This document shows positions 43,733 to 52,978 of a stretch of DNA of 64,000 nt, piece after piece. Under the pieces are notes generated by a model. That model did no database searches. It had not been told where the DNA came from and was given only the letters and a program-made list of their open reading frames with translations. Every line of letters begins with the position of its first letter. The stretch's first letter is position 1. The translations under genes were made by a program, and so were the position numbers. The DNA comes from Chitinophaga dinghuensis (GTDB lineage Bacteria; Bacteroidota; Bacteroidia; Chitinophagales; Chitinophagaceae): NCBI RefSeq assembly GCF_003259435.1, contig NZ_QLMA01000008.1, positions 186,001 to 250,000 of the forward strand, written 5' to 3'.

Positions 43733-44719
43733 TTAATAAATAATTACATCTCTGCCATTCCGTGAATAGTTAAAATTATTTCCTGCCGAAAGTATTTGCA
43801 GTGTCGTATTCAGCGCGGATCCCGCGAATAAAGTGACGGTTACTTTTTCCTTTGCTTTTTGCGGGCGATTGAAACTTATTTTCACATCATACCATCTTTC
43901 CAGCGTAGTAGCTATTTCCTGCAGGGTTTGATTATTAAATACAAGACGCCCATTCTGCCAGTTAGCAACATCTTCTGCACGAATATATTCTACTAATGCA
44001 TGCTCCTGATGCCAGCTTACTTGTTTACCGGCCGTCAGGATAGCCAGTTGTCTCACTACACCATTATTACTATCATCCACCCGCACTTTTCCTGTAGCCA
44101 CAGATACGACCAGCGGCTGCCCTTCAAATGCAGCAATCTTAAAAGAGGTACCTAGCACGGTGGTGGCAATATTTCCGGTGTGTATAATAAATGGATGTTT
44201 GGCATCAGTGGCCACTTCGAAGAAGGCCTCTCCAGTCAGGGTAATTTCCCTTGTTGCACCGGTAAACTGTTCAGGGTATTGTAGTTGGCTGGCAGCGCCT
44301 AAATGAATCGTAGAACCGTCGCTTAGCTGTATCTGCTTGCGTTCTCCCGCTTTGTTCTGCTGGAGCACCAATGGCACTATTCTATTTTGTGGCTTGTTAT
44401 TGAAGTAGGTAAATAAACCTGCTAACAGCAATACTGATGCAGCAGCAGCCGCGATGAAATAGCGCATTCGGAGCGAATTCACTTTGTCTGCTCTTCCCAT
44501 ACGGGCACGCATACTCGCAGCCCATTGTTGCTGTTGTTTTTTGTCTACCGGCATCTCCATACTGTCTGCCATATCTTTCTCCATTCTTTCTTCCAGCAGT
44601 TGGCTCAGTACAGTATTACTTTCCGGCTGTTGCAAGTATGCTTCCACGATAGCTTTTTCTGCATCGTTGCAGTTGTTATCGAGATATTTTAGTAGGAGTG
44701 CTTTTGAAATATTTGCCAT
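43733..44719 (-). CDS. FecR-family anti-sigma factor
   Basis: 328 residues. Helical cytoplasmic part (1-86), one transmembrane helix (about 87-106), then the periplasmic FecR domain with the typical segments KQIQLSDGSTIHLGAAS and LTGEAFFEVATDAKHPFIIHTG, and a C-terminal secretin-like domain (LQEIATTLERWYDVKI). It keeps the neighbouring sigma factor inactive until the STN receptor downstream binds its ligand. 83 nt after the sigma gene. Confidence 0.93.
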   Translation of the reverse strand: MANISKALLLKYLDNNCNDAEKAIVEAYLQQPESNTVLSQLLEERMEKDMADSMEMPVDKKQQQQWAASMRARMGRADKVNSLRMRYFIAAAAASVLLLAGLFTYFNNKPQNRIVPLVLQQNKAGERKQIQLSDGSTIHLGAASQLQYPEQFTGATREITLTGEAFFEVATDAKHPFIIHTGNIATTVLGTSFKIAAFEGQPLVVSVATGKVRVDDSNNGVVRQLAILTAGKQVSWHQEHALVEYIRAEDVANWQNGRLVFNNQTLQEIATTLERWYDVKISFNRPQKAKEKVTVTLFAGSALNTTLQILSAGNNFNYSRNGRDVIIY

Positions 44720-44802
44720 ATTATGCAGGTGAAAAACGGATCACCTACTATATAAAGGCCAAAAAAAATCCAGGAGGGCTAATGGTAGTAAAAATATTTT
44801 TT

Positions 44803-45387
44803 TCAGGACAGGAAGAAGATGATGATCATCCCTGAAATATCAATGTAGTCCTTTAATTCAGTACGAAAATAGGTCAACGATGCTTTGATATGATTTTTAA
44901 CGGTGAACAGCGAGAGATTCATTTCTTTTGCGATTTCGGCGTGACTCATCTCATCGTGTCTGCTGAGGCGAAATACTTTTTGTCGCTGTTGACTAAGCGC
45001 GTTCAACTTTTCATGATACAATGTAGTAAGTTCTGTTTCGCGGAGGCGGTTGCCGGCATCATCGAAAGATGCATCATCTGCAAAATCCAGGGGTACAGTT
45101 TGTGACTGATGGCGGGTCAACACCTTGATCACAGCATGTTTCATCGCCCGGAAGAGATAGGGCGCCAGTTGTACATCCGGCGATAACTGATGACGTTTAT
45201 CCCAAAGCCAGAACATCAGGTCCATCATCGCTTCTTCGGCCTGTGCTTCATTGCGGATATATTTCAGCGCATAGTTATACAGTCTTCCAGAATATCTGTC
45301 GAACAGTATATCATAAGCCCTGGTATTGTCTTTCCGGCATTCTTCCAGCAATAATACATCCGATTGTTCAGCTAAGTGTAACCGCAT
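44803..45387 (-). CDS. ECF RNA polymerase sigma factor
   Basis: 194 residues. Region 2 is seen in NTRAYDILFDRYSGRLYNYALKY and the WLWDKRHQL segment; region 4 in EMSHAEIAKEMNLSLFTVKNH. The C-terminus carries an extra hydrophobic tail (GMIIIFFLS). First gene of a long minus-strand unit with FecR, STN receptor and surface lipoproteins, so it probably controls their transcription. Confidence 0.92.
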   Translation of the reverse strand: MRLHLAEQSDVLLLEECRKDNTRAYDILFDRYSGRLYNYALKYIRNEAQAEEAMMDLMFWLWDKRHQLSPDVQLAPYLFRAMKHAVIKVLTRHQSQTVPLDFADDASFDDAGNRLRETELTTLYHEKLNALSQQRQKVFRLSRHDEMSHAEIAKEMNLSLFTVKNHIKASLTYFRTELKDYIDISGMIIIFFLS

Positions 45388-45411
45388 AGTTTGCCACAGT
45401 TTTCACAACAA

Positions 45412-45419
45412 CAAACATA
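45412..45419 (-). promoter_or_regulatory. Candidate promoter of the sigma/FecR unit
   Basis: Minus strand TATGTTTG (TAnnTTTG), 24 nt before the ATG at 45387. No clear -33 TTG. Confidence 0.4.
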
Positions 45420-45682
45420 AGCGCAATTTTCTGGTGTGTGTATTAAGGGATTATTAAGTTTTAAAAAGCGACTAAAATACATGCATATTTAATGGTCGAT
45501 TCAACATTCATTAATGGACATCCAGGTGTTCATTAACGAACAAAAAAACATTATCAGGATATTCTAATTCATTATAAAATAACGTTTTACATTTCGGCGT
45601 TTAATTTGGAGGACCTTAGCAAAGCATTTCGATATAAAGATTATTTTACCGTTGATTCGCTACCGTTAGAACACATAACCAT

Positions 45683-48061
45683 ATGTTTAAGAGCTATATT
45701 AAAGTCGCCTGTCGGAACTTAAGTAAGAACAAGTTGTACACGGCCATTAACATTATCGGCCTGGCATTTGGGATAACTATATTCCTGTTGATTGCTCATT
45801 GGATAATAGACGAGTGGTCTTATGATAAGCAATTCAAAAACTATAAAAAGATTGCCCAGGTATGGCAAAATGTATCCAATAATGGTACTATTGGTACAGG
45901 AAATAATCAACCCTTTCCATTAGGCGCTACACTTCGCAAGGATTATGGCCACGACTTCCGCTATGTTGCTATGAGTACCTGGAATCAAACGCATGTCCTG
46001 TCGCCGGGAAATAATGCTTTAAGCAGGACAGGCATTTATTGTGAGCCTGATCTCACAAAAATATTAACGTTACAAATGGTGCAGGGAACAGACAGGTTAT
46101 CAGATCCCAATACAATCCTGCTTTCCCAATCACTCGCGCATGCCTGTTTCGGAGATGAAAATCCTATTAATAAAACACTTACAATCGATAATAAACAAGC
46201 AGTAGTGGTAGCAGGCATCTATCAGGATCTTCCTTACAACTCCACATTTGTAGGAATTGATTATATGATGCCATGGGAGCAGTATGCCCGCAATGATGGA
46301 TTATATCAGGACAGTAACCCATGGAAAGCAAATTCCTACCGGGCATTTGTACAGGTGGCGGATCAGGTCGACATGAAGATAGTATCGGAGAAAATTAAGG
46401 ATGTTAAGATGAAAAACATCCGGGAAGATGAATTGATATTGCATCCGCAGCTATTCCTGCATCCTATGAGTCGTTGGCATCTGTATTCAGAATTCAATAA
46501 CGGGGTAAATACCGGCGGCCAGATCAGGTATCTTTGGTTATTAGGCATGGGGGGACTGTTTGTTTTGTTGCTGGCTTGCATCAACTTTATGAACCTGAGC
46601 ACTGCCAGATCTGAAAAACGGGCTAAAGAGGTGGGTGTCCGTAAGGTAGTGGGGGCACAACGGAATCAGTTGATTTATCAATTCTTTGGCGAGTCGTTCA
46701 TAGTGGTATTCATCGCGTTGTTGATCTCAATACTACTAATGTATTTGCTGCTGCCCTTCTTTAACCAGATCTCTGACAAGCGATTAGTATTGTTCTGGAC
46801 CTCTCCCCTGTTCTGGATCGTTGCTTTAGCGTTTTGCATTATCACAGGATTGATAGCAGGCAGTTATCCTGCATTTTATTTGTCGTCCTTCCGTCCTGTC
46901 AGCGTATTAAAGGGCGCCATGAGGGCGGGCAAATCAGCAGCCATTCCCCGTAAAGTGTTAGTGATAGTACAGTTTACCGTTTCAGTTACCTTAATTATTG
47001 TCACTACGATTGTTTTTCGCCAAATACAATTTGCCCAAAACCGGCCTATCGGATATGACAGAAATGGGTTGATAATGGTACCTATGTATACCCATAATAT
47101 ACATCAACATTTTGATGCGGTGAGGACCGAACTATTGGAAACAGGCGCTATAAAAGATATGGCGGAATCATGGAGCCCTGTTACCTCTGTATGGTCCACG
47201 AACAGTGGTTTTAATTGGGTAGGAAAGGACCCCGGCCTGGCAATTGATTTTCCGAATGATGGTGTTTCCTATGATTATGGTCATACGTTAGGTTGGGAAT
47301 TCTTGGCAGGAAGAGATTTTTCCAGGTCTTTTGCGACCGACTCTGCAGCATTTGTCATCAATGAAACGGCTGCAAAATTTATGGGAATAAAAGATCCATT
47401 AGGCAAAACCGTTACCTGGGATGGCATTCCCTATTCTATCATTGGCATTATAAAAGATGTTGTTGCAGAATCGCCGTATGAGCCTGTGCGGCCAACGTTT
47501 TTTCATTTGAGTTCAGATCCTGGCACCCAGATGATTGTAAAAATAAATCCAGCGGTAAGTACCCGTGAGGCGCTGGAGAAAGTAGCCGACATTTTTAAAA
47601 AATATAATCCTAACGCCCCATTTGATTACCATTTTGTAGATCAGGAATATGCCAGAAAATTTGGAGAAGAACAGCGCTTCGCCAAACTCGCTGGCATATT
47701 TTCCATTCTCGCTATATTTATCAGCTGTATTGGCTTGTTTGGTATTACTTCCTATATGGCGGAGAAAAGAACAAAAGAAATCGGATTACGGAAATTGTTG
47801 GGAGCTTCTTTGTTCAGTCTATGGCGACTTCTATCCACCGACCTTTTAATGCTGGTCCTTATCTCTTTCATCATTGCATTTCCGGTGGCCTATTATTCAA
47901 TGACCATCTGGCTACAGCATTACCAATATCATACCCCTATTGCCTGGTGGATTTTTCCACTGGCAGCAGGAGGAACCTTGTTTATTGCTATCCTGACGGT
48001 AAGTTATCAAACCATCAGGGCAACAAGAATGAATCCGGTGAAGAGTTTAAAGTCGGAGTAA
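45683..48061 (+). CDS. MacB-type ABC transporter permease (FtsX family)
   Basis: 792 residues. Four transmembrane helices in MacB order: helix 1 near 20-42 (INIIGLAFGITIFLLIAHW), a large periplasmic domain, then helices around 285, 335 and 380 (FtsX domain 1), a second periplasmic domain and a final FtsX block (LAGIFSILAIFISCIGLFGITSYMA). EVGVRKVVGA and EIGLRKLLGA are the coupling segments. Such single-gene permeases without ATPase in the neighbourhood are common in Bacteroidota, and many are linked to antimicrobial-peptide stress. The ATPase partner is not in the window. Confidence 0.93.
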   Translation: MFKSYIKVACRNLSKNKLYTAINIIGLAFGITIFLLIAHWIIDEWSYDKQFKNYKKIAQVWQNVSNNGTIGTGNNQPFPLGATLRKDYGHDFRYVAMSTWNQTHVLSPGNNALSRTGIYCEPDLTKILTLQMVQGTDRLSDPNTILLSQSLAHACFGDENPINKTLTIDNKQAVVVAGIYQDLPYNSTFVGIDYMMPWEQYARNDGLYQDSNPWKANSYRAFVQVADQVDMKIVSEKIKDVKMKNIREDELILHPQLFLHPMSRWHLYSEFNNGVNTGGQIRYLWLLGMGGLFVLLLACINFMNLSTARSEKRAKEVGVRKVVGAQRNQLIYQFFGESFIVVFIALLISILLMYLLLPFFNQISDKRLVLFWTSPLFWIVALAFCIITGLIAGSYPAFYLSSFRPVSVLKGAMRAGKSAAIPRKVLVIVQFTVSVTLIIVTTIVFRQIQFAQNRPIGYDRNGLIMVPMYTHNIHQHFDAVRTELLETGAIKDMAESWSPVTSVWSTNSGFNWVGKDPGLAIDFPNDGVSYDYGHTLGWEFLAGRDFSRSFATDSAAFVINETAAKFMGIKDPLGKTVTWDGIPYSIIGIIKDVVAESPYEPVRPTFFHLSSDPGTQMIVKINPAVSTREALEKVADIFKKYNPNAPFDYHFVDQEYARKFGEEQRFAKLAGIFSILAIFISCIGLFGITSYMAEKRTKEIGLRKLLGASLFSLWRLLSTDLLMLVLISFIIAFPVAYYSMTIWLQHYQYHTPIAWWIFPLAAGGTLFIAILTVSYQTIRATRMNPVKSLKSE

Positions 48062-48106
48062 AAGCTAACATTTAACTATAGACTTTCTGCTGTCCATTCA
48101 TTTAGT

Positions 48107-48136
48107 GATATCTTCCGTAAGCATACGGAAGATATC
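48107..48136 (+). terminator. Hairpin after the permease gene
   Basis: Perfect 13-bp stem (48107-48119 with 48124-48136) around AGCA, 46 nt after the stop. No T-run, so termination is inferred from position. Confidence 0.55.
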
Positions 48137-48141
48137 TATGT

Positions 48142-48261
48142 TTACATATCTTGCAGGACATACCAACAGTAATTAAAATTCTTTTTCTCCAGATCCTGCA
48201 TACTTGCGCTGGTCAGGAATGAAAAAGATTTCCCCCGCTTGGGTCTTTCTTCATAAAACAT
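48142..48261 (-). CDS. Possible small protein of 39 aa
   Basis: An open frame starting ATG at 48261 and ending TAA at 48142-48144 codes for MFYEERPKRGKSFSFLTSAS and so on, ending in NYCWYVLQDM. The amino-acid mix looks protein-like, and it lies 29 nt after the stop of the DUF6340 gene in the same direction. No homology recognised; it could be chance. Confidence 0.25.
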   Translation of the reverse strand: MFYEERPKRGKSFSFLTSASMQDLEKKNFNYCWYVLQDM

Positions 48262-48289
48262 CTTCGCCTGTTTGAATGCCAAACGAAAA

Positions 48290-49345
48290 TTACTCTACTT
48301 GTTGTTGTCTCAGCAGGTCATTGCCCACTTGTCTGTTTTTCAGCAACCGAATATATTTCAAAGCAAGGCGGTTGTTGTACTCTTCGTAAGCTTTCTGCGA
48401 CCATTTAATGGCAAGGTCCAGTTCCCCGTTAATTTCGCAGATGATAGCCATATTGTAACAGGCCCTTCCTGCTACTGTTTTGCTAGGATTCGTCGTCTCT
48501 TTCTTCCATAGCTCCGCAGCGCCGTCCCAGTTGCCGGTTTGTGCTTTACGGCGGGCTGTTCTGAAATTGTCCGTCCCTTTCACATAATAATCTCTGGTAA
48601 CTTTTGTCCGCCAGGGAAGAATTCGCATTGCATAAAATTGCGCCGCTTGCGCGCTCACTTGCTTTACTGCCTCTTTTCTGTTGATGAGTGCCGCGGCCGC
48701 AGCAGCAGGGTTGATACCTTTTGCTGAAAAAGTTAGGTTTCTGCTCAGCGGAAATTCATCCAGGATATTTCTGCTGGCAGGATCATAGATGCGCCAGCCC
48801 GTTTTTACCGTGGTAACCATGCCAACCCGATGCTCTATACCTGGTACATTGCCCAACGGCGTTTTAAGAGAAACCGGTGCGGCAGTATAGTTGACTTTTG
48901 AATCGGTATCAAAAAGCTCCAATGAGAAGAGGGCGTCCACATGATTTTCCCGGCAGATTTTGTCTACGATATCCCAGGAGAGTGGCGCGGAGAAAAGGCC
49001 CGGCGCATTAGTGGTTAAATCCAGTTCGCCCAGGGCTTGTACATCGGTGAAACGGCCGTTCTTACGAAGTTCCTCTGTGAGTCCGCTCACGCCACTCTGT
49101 GCGCCTTCTTTATCCAGCTGTTTCCCTTCCAGGCTAAATATCTTGTCCACGACATCCACTGCCTTGTACTGTGGGTTAATGATGGTCCTGTTCACCACAC
49201 CGGCACTTTTAACATAGGCAGGAATGGTCACAGGCGCAGGTTCTAATACCTTAATATAAACCAGTTCAGTTGATTTGCAGGAAACGAAGGTGGCTGCTGC
49301 TAATGGAATGAAAAGCAGGTGTTTCAGACTTGTAGTTGTAGGCAT
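48290..49345 (-). CDS. DUF6340-like lipoprotein
   Basis: 351 residues. Signal with a lipobox (LLFIPLAAATFVSC, Cys23). A central domain carries the conserved-looking VDKICRENHVDALFSLELFDTD, and the C-terminal 110 residues form TPR-like helices (RTARRKAQTGNWDGAAELWKK, MAIICEINGELDLAIKWSQKAYEE). Family members are usually outer-membrane-associated and of unknown function. Single gene with its own promoter box. Confidence 0.75.
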   Translation of the reverse strand: MPTTTSLKHLLFIPLAAATFVSCKSTELVYIKVLEPAPVTIPAYVKSAGVVNRTIINPQYKAVDVVDKIFSLEGKQLDKEGAQSGVSGLTEELRKNGRFTDVQALGELDLTTNAPGLFSAPLSWDIVDKICRENHVDALFSLELFDTDSKVNYTAAPVSLKTPLGNVPGIEHRVGMVTTVKTGWRIYDPASRNILDEFPLSRNLTFSAKGINPAAAAAALINRKEAVKQVSAQAAQFYAMRILPWRTKVTRDYYVKGTDNFRTARRKAQTGNWDGAAELWKKETTNPSKTVAGRACYNMAIICEINGELDLAIKWSQKAYEEYNNRLALKYIRLLKNRQVGNDLLRQQQVE

Positions 49346-49394
49346 AGGATGGTGCTCGGTAAAATGGTTGCTCTTATTTAAAATTCGCTCGCAC

Positions 49395-49402
49395 CAAAGT
49401 TA
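49395..49402 (-). promoter_or_regulatory. Candidate promoter of the DUF6340 gene
   Basis: Minus strand TAACTTTG (TAnnTTTG), 49 nt upstream of the ATG at 49345. Confidence 0.4.
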
Positions 49403-49508
49403 CATATAAAAATTTTAACATACCATTATTCTTCTGGATTAATTTATTACTCCTTATGGGCACAACCATGGGTGTACGTTCTCCAGCACACCCATGATTG
49501 AAAAGATA

Positions 49509-50348
49509 TTATTTTACGTGTGCGTTCAGCCAGCTGATGACATCTCCCATCACGGTTTCCTTCTCCAGATCATTCAGCAGGTCATGGTAATGATCTTTGT
49601 ACAACTTCAGCGTTTTATCTGAAGAAGCAGCCTGCTCATAGAAAAACTGGCTGCCTTCTGGTTTGGTAGCTTTGTCGCCAGTACCATGCAGAATGAGCAC
49701 AGGGAGGTTAATGTTGGCCATTTCCTTTTTCAGGCGCTCATCGGCCAACACGAGTTGCTGAACAGTTTTTGTTGGCTGCACTTCATTTGCGATCAACGGA
49801 TCATGGTTCATGAAGTCTACCACCGCTTTATCCCGGGAGAAATCTTCGTTCTTCAGTTTCAGCACGTGGGCATGCGGGAATACATGGCTAAGCCCTTTGA
49901 GTACTGCCAATGCAAATTCCGGAGCCGGTACCTGGAAAGCGAAGCTTTCACAGATGAAGCCACTTAGTTTTTGTTGATGATCCAGGGTATAAACGGCAGA
50001 CAATACGCCTCCGGCGCTATGCCCCATCAGGAATATCTGCAAATCCGGATGCTCTGTTTTGACTATCTCCACCAGATGATCCAGATCTTTTACAAAAGCG
50101 TTGTAATCAGCTATGTAATAACGCTCGCCATCTGAATTTCCTCTTCCCTGCCAATCGAGCGCATATACTTCAAGATTCTCTTTATTTAATTGCTCCGCAG
50201 TCCATTGAAAATAACCGCTGTGGGAGTTGAAACCATGGGCAAAAACCACAATGGCTTTGGGGTCGGTTATTTTCCAGTTGCGGTAAAATACATTCAAGCC
50301 ATCTGCGCTGGCAAATGAGGATGTTGTAGGGGTAAGAATGTCTATCAT
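49509..50348 (-). CDS. Alpha/beta hydrolase, monoacylglycerol-lipase type
   Basis: 279 residues. VVFAHGFNSHSGYFQWTAEQL gives the oxyanion HG motif, FLMGHSAGGVLS the nucleophile elbow (Ser), and LILHGTGDKATKP plus YHDLLND the acid and histidine. This layout is that of serine-aminopeptidase/monoacylglycerol lipases. No signal peptide, cytoplasmic. Single gene; its neighbours do not suggest a substrate. Confidence 0.9.
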   Translation of the reverse strand: MIDILTPTTSSFASADGLNVFYRNWKITDPKAIVVFAHGFNSHSGYFQWTAEQLNKENLEVYALDWQGRGNSDGERYYIADYNAFVKDLDHLVEIVKTEHPDLQIFLMGHSAGGVLSAVYTLDHQQKLSGFICESFAFQVPAPEFALAVLKGLSHVFPHAHVLKLKNEDFSRDKAVVDFMNHDPLIANEVQPTKTVQQLVLADERLKKEMANINLPVLILHGTGDKATKPEGSQFFYEQAASSDKTLKLYKDHYHDLLNDLEKETVMGDVISWLNAHVK

Positions 50349-50793
50349 GATTAATTTTTGAGAGTATGTGAAAGATAAGAGTTTAAACGACTTATGAAAA
50401 AGCTAAACACGACCTTTCCTCCGCATAACGCAAATTTCACTATTCAGACAGAAGACAAACGGGGGCTACTTTTGCAGCAGTACTAAAGGCTTCCAAAACG
50501 CCTGCAGATGCATAGTATTAAATATACAACAGATTACCTTAATTACATTCGATTAATTTGCAATCACTGGATATAAAACGGCGATACCTTTTTTCTGCCC
50601 CATAATACAAACAAGGCCACTGCGGCCATTACAGCATTAAATCCAATGTCTTTCCCTTCCCCTCTGGCTATATGAAAGATACTCGGCAAATAAAAACCCC
50701 ACGCCAGGCGTGAGGTCTAATAAATACTTGTCATCCTTCACTAGCGCCATTATAGCACCTAAAGGATAAAGTATGTATGTTGTTATTTACATG
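50349..50793. other. Intergenic region with terminator
   Basis: About 445 bp. A minus-strand run of 47 codons just downstream of the terminator (GRKKVSPFYIQ at its end, with a hydrophobic stretch before) reads like the tail of a small membrane protein but has no upstream start; it may be a remnant or chance. The terminator is listed separately. Nothing else recognised. Confidence 0.4.
50696..50716 (-). terminator. Terminator of the 50794-51492 gene
   Basis: On the minus strand ACCTCACG pairs with CGTGGGGT (one G-U), followed by TTTTTATTT. It lies 78 nt after the stop at 50794. Confidence 0.65.
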
Positions 50794-51492
50794 CTATTCT
50801 TCTCCCGTCAATACACTATGAATGGTGGGAATCTGATAGATTTCTGCCGGTATTAAGTCTGAACGGTCTTCCGAAAAACTTCTGATATACCTACTAAATA
50901 AAACGAATAAGATGGTTTCAGTAACGCTTGCTGACAGCTCAAAATACGTTTTCGCCAGGGTGGCATTATATCTCAGGAAAATACCATTGAATTCCCAGTC
51001 CCATTTTCCAGTATTACCATGCACATAGGCTGACAGCTGACTGTATAAAGCAGTGGTTGATTCATGGTACTTTTTAACAGCATTCTCCATTTCCGGATAA
51101 AAGGCAGTCGCAAATCGTTTGGAAAGAATACCGGTTTCCTTATCAATTACTTTTTGCCATTGAACATCCGCGATCCCGTTCTGCCATTCATAATCCTCCA
51201 TTTTATATACGGAGAAGTACACTGCGCCGAGCCCTACTTCCAATGCCAGTTTCAATGAAGCAAAGGCTTGTCTGTAAAATCCCAGTGCCAGATTCATAGA
51301 TGCCGCCTCCAAATGTTCACTGGTAGTTATCAGCATCTTCTTTTCGTTCGTTTCCGTCAATAACTGAGCGAATTCAAAGATACAGGCAGACATGCGATGT
51401 GCATTGGTAAACTGCTCTTCTTCCTTTAATGATTCCTTAAAAATAGCCTGGGATTCATTGTTAATGCGATTCAAATACTCATTCATACTCAT
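50794..51492 (-). CDS. Hypothetical helical protein, 232 aa
   Basis: Almost entirely helical, no signal peptide. A conserved-looking core is AASMNLALGFYRQAFASLKLALE near 65-87 and LYSQLSAYVHGNTGKW near 150-165; the latter recalls HEPN-like proteins, but the RNase motif R-x4-6-H is not clear, so I do not assign it. Alone on its strand, with its own promoter and terminator. Confidence 0.65.
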   Translation of the reverse strand: MSMNEYLNRINNESQAIFKESLKEEEQFTNAHRMSACIFEFAQLLTETNEKKMLITTSEHLEAASMNLALGFYRQAFASLKLALEVGLGAVYFSVYKMEDYEWQNGIADVQWQKVIDKETGILSKRFATAFYPEMENAVKKYHESTTALYSQLSAYVHGNTGKWDWEFNGIFLRYNATLAKTYFELSASVTETILFVLFSRYIRSFSEDRSDLIPAEIYQIPTIHSVLTGEE

Positions 51493-51814
51493 AAAATTCT
51501 TCTGTGGGTTAATTATAAAAAGTTAACGGGTGAAAGATATGGTCTAACAATCTCTGATGTCAAATATATAGAAAGCACTTAAATATTCATAATCAATCCA
51601 ATTGCAAAGGGAGGATCGTTAAAATATCAGGCTAAGGTGCAGTTAACATAGCCGTAAATGCAGGACAAAAACACTGATGAAATGTAATATCTTAGTAACA
51701 GCTTAGCCGTTTTGGCCCGGCCTGTCCCCTCTAATAGGAACTTGGGATCAAATTCAATGGCTTATCCGTCCATATGATAATGTTATTTCTTTATCTATTT
51801 AAAATAAATTAATC
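51493..51814. other. Divergent promoter region
   Basis: About 320 bp between divergent genes. The minus-strand promoter box is at 51561-51568. For the plus-strand EthD gene I see only AT-rich sequence without an exact TAnnTTTG. Confidence 0.4.
51561..51568 (-). promoter_or_regulatory. Candidate -7 box for the 50794-51492 gene
   Basis: Minus strand TATATTTG (TAnnTTTG), 68 nt before the ATG at 51492. Confidence 0.35.
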
Positions 51815-52243
51815 ATGAAGTCTAAACTTATCTTATTATTTTCGCTTTTAACCATTTGTACTGTTGCTTTTAGTCAAGAAAAAAAATCTGATAAAATCTC
51901 AAAACACAATATGAGTGTTACTGACAAGGGTTTAATCAAGGTTACCATCATGTACCCTTATTCGGAAGGAAAAACTTTCAATATGGAGTACTATGAAACG
52001 AAGCACATGCCTATGGTTGCAGGTTATTTGGGAGCAAATCTGGTTAAATATACTATTGAGAAGGGGGTTCCGAACGGTATTCCCAACCAACCTTTGCCTT
52101 ATATGGCTATTGGCGCTTTTTATGTAAAAAGCTTAAGTGAATATCAGGCAGCCATTGCTCCGAATCTGGATGCCATTCGTGCAGATTTTGCCAACTACAC
52201 CAATGTCATTCCTGTACTTATGGTCAGTGAAGTGGTACAATAA
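51815..52243 (+). CDS. Exported EthD-family protein
   Basis: 142 residues. A signal peptide (MKSKLILLFSLLTICTVAFS) is followed by an EthD ferredoxin-like domain: LIKVTIMYPYSEGKTFNMEYYETKHMPMV has the Y-x-x-x-H-M-P pattern, and the ending YTNVIPVLMVSEVV is typical. EthD proteins help in degradation of ethers and other small molecules, mostly in the cytoplasm; a signal peptide is uncommon but occurs in Bacteroidota. The substrate is unknown. Next gene follows after 68 nt. Confidence 0.85.
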   Translation: MKSKLILLFSLLTICTVAFSQEKKSDKISKHNMSVTDKGLIKVTIMYPYSEGKTFNMEYYETKHMPMVAGYLGANLVKYTIEKGVPNGIPNQPLPYMAIGAFYVKSLSEYQAAIAPNLDAIRADFANYTNVIPVLMVSEVVQ

Positions 52244-52311
52244 AGGTCACTTTTATTACAGTCCGTCCATCGCTTGTTTAAGCCATCCTTGCACCTAACA
52301 ATTCATATAAA

Positions 52312-52893
52312 ATGAGATATTTATCCCTGGTATTTATTTTATCATTGCTAACAACCTATAGCAAAGGTCAATCTGTTGCATCCGGATACTACCTTACACA
52401 AGCGAATGACACTGTTTCTGCACAAATTAAAATCAGAAAAGGCGTATCCGGACAAGCTATCAACGATTTCTCAGATGAAATTGAAATAGTTGATAGCTTA
52501 AAAGGTTTCATCAAGTACCATCCTGAAGAAATAAATGGATTCGGTTTCTTATACAAGGGCCAACATTACAGGTTCATCTCCAAACCTATAAAAAATGGAA
52601 ATAAGAAATTCCTATCTCCCATTTTCACCGGCCCCAAGTCTAGTCTTTATGTATACGGGACACAAACCATAGGAGGCACTTATTCTTCGAAGCAGGTATT
52701 CTATACCCTTGAAAAGCCTGGCAACAATTACCTCTTTCTAAAAAATATATTAAATAATAAATTCAGAAACGAGGTAAAGGAATTTTATAAAGACACGCCT
52801 GCTGTAATGCAAATCATTGACACTAAGCTGAAGTATTGGCTGGATTTAGATAAAGACCTGATGGAAATATTGCGAAAAGCGAATATGGAGTAA
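52312..52893 (+). CDS. Hypothetical exported protein, 193 aa
   Basis: Signal peptide (MRYLSLVFILSLLTTYSKG). The mature part begins with beta strands (ASGYYLTQANDTVSAQIKI), has KGFIKYHPEEINGFGFLYKG in the middle, and ends in helices. Bacteroidota genomes carry many such exported proteins with an 'xGYYlT..NDTv' opening, without known role. Same direction as its EthD neighbour. Confidence 0.75.
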   Translation: MRYLSLVFILSLLTTYSKGQSVASGYYLTQANDTVSAQIKIRKGVSGQAINDFSDEIEIVDSLKGFIKYHPEEINGFGFLYKGQHYRFISKPIKNGNKKFLSPIFTGPKSSLYVYGTQTIGGTYSSKQVFYTLEKPGNNYLFLKNILNNKFRNEVKEFYKDTPAVMQIIDTKLKYWLDLDKDLMEILRKANME

Positions 52894-52978
52894 TTTCCAT
52901 TGGTATAAACAAAGCGCAAAGGCTTCGCAGTATTTGATGGTATTTTGGTTGTTATCCTATAATCCAAAATAGAAATCA

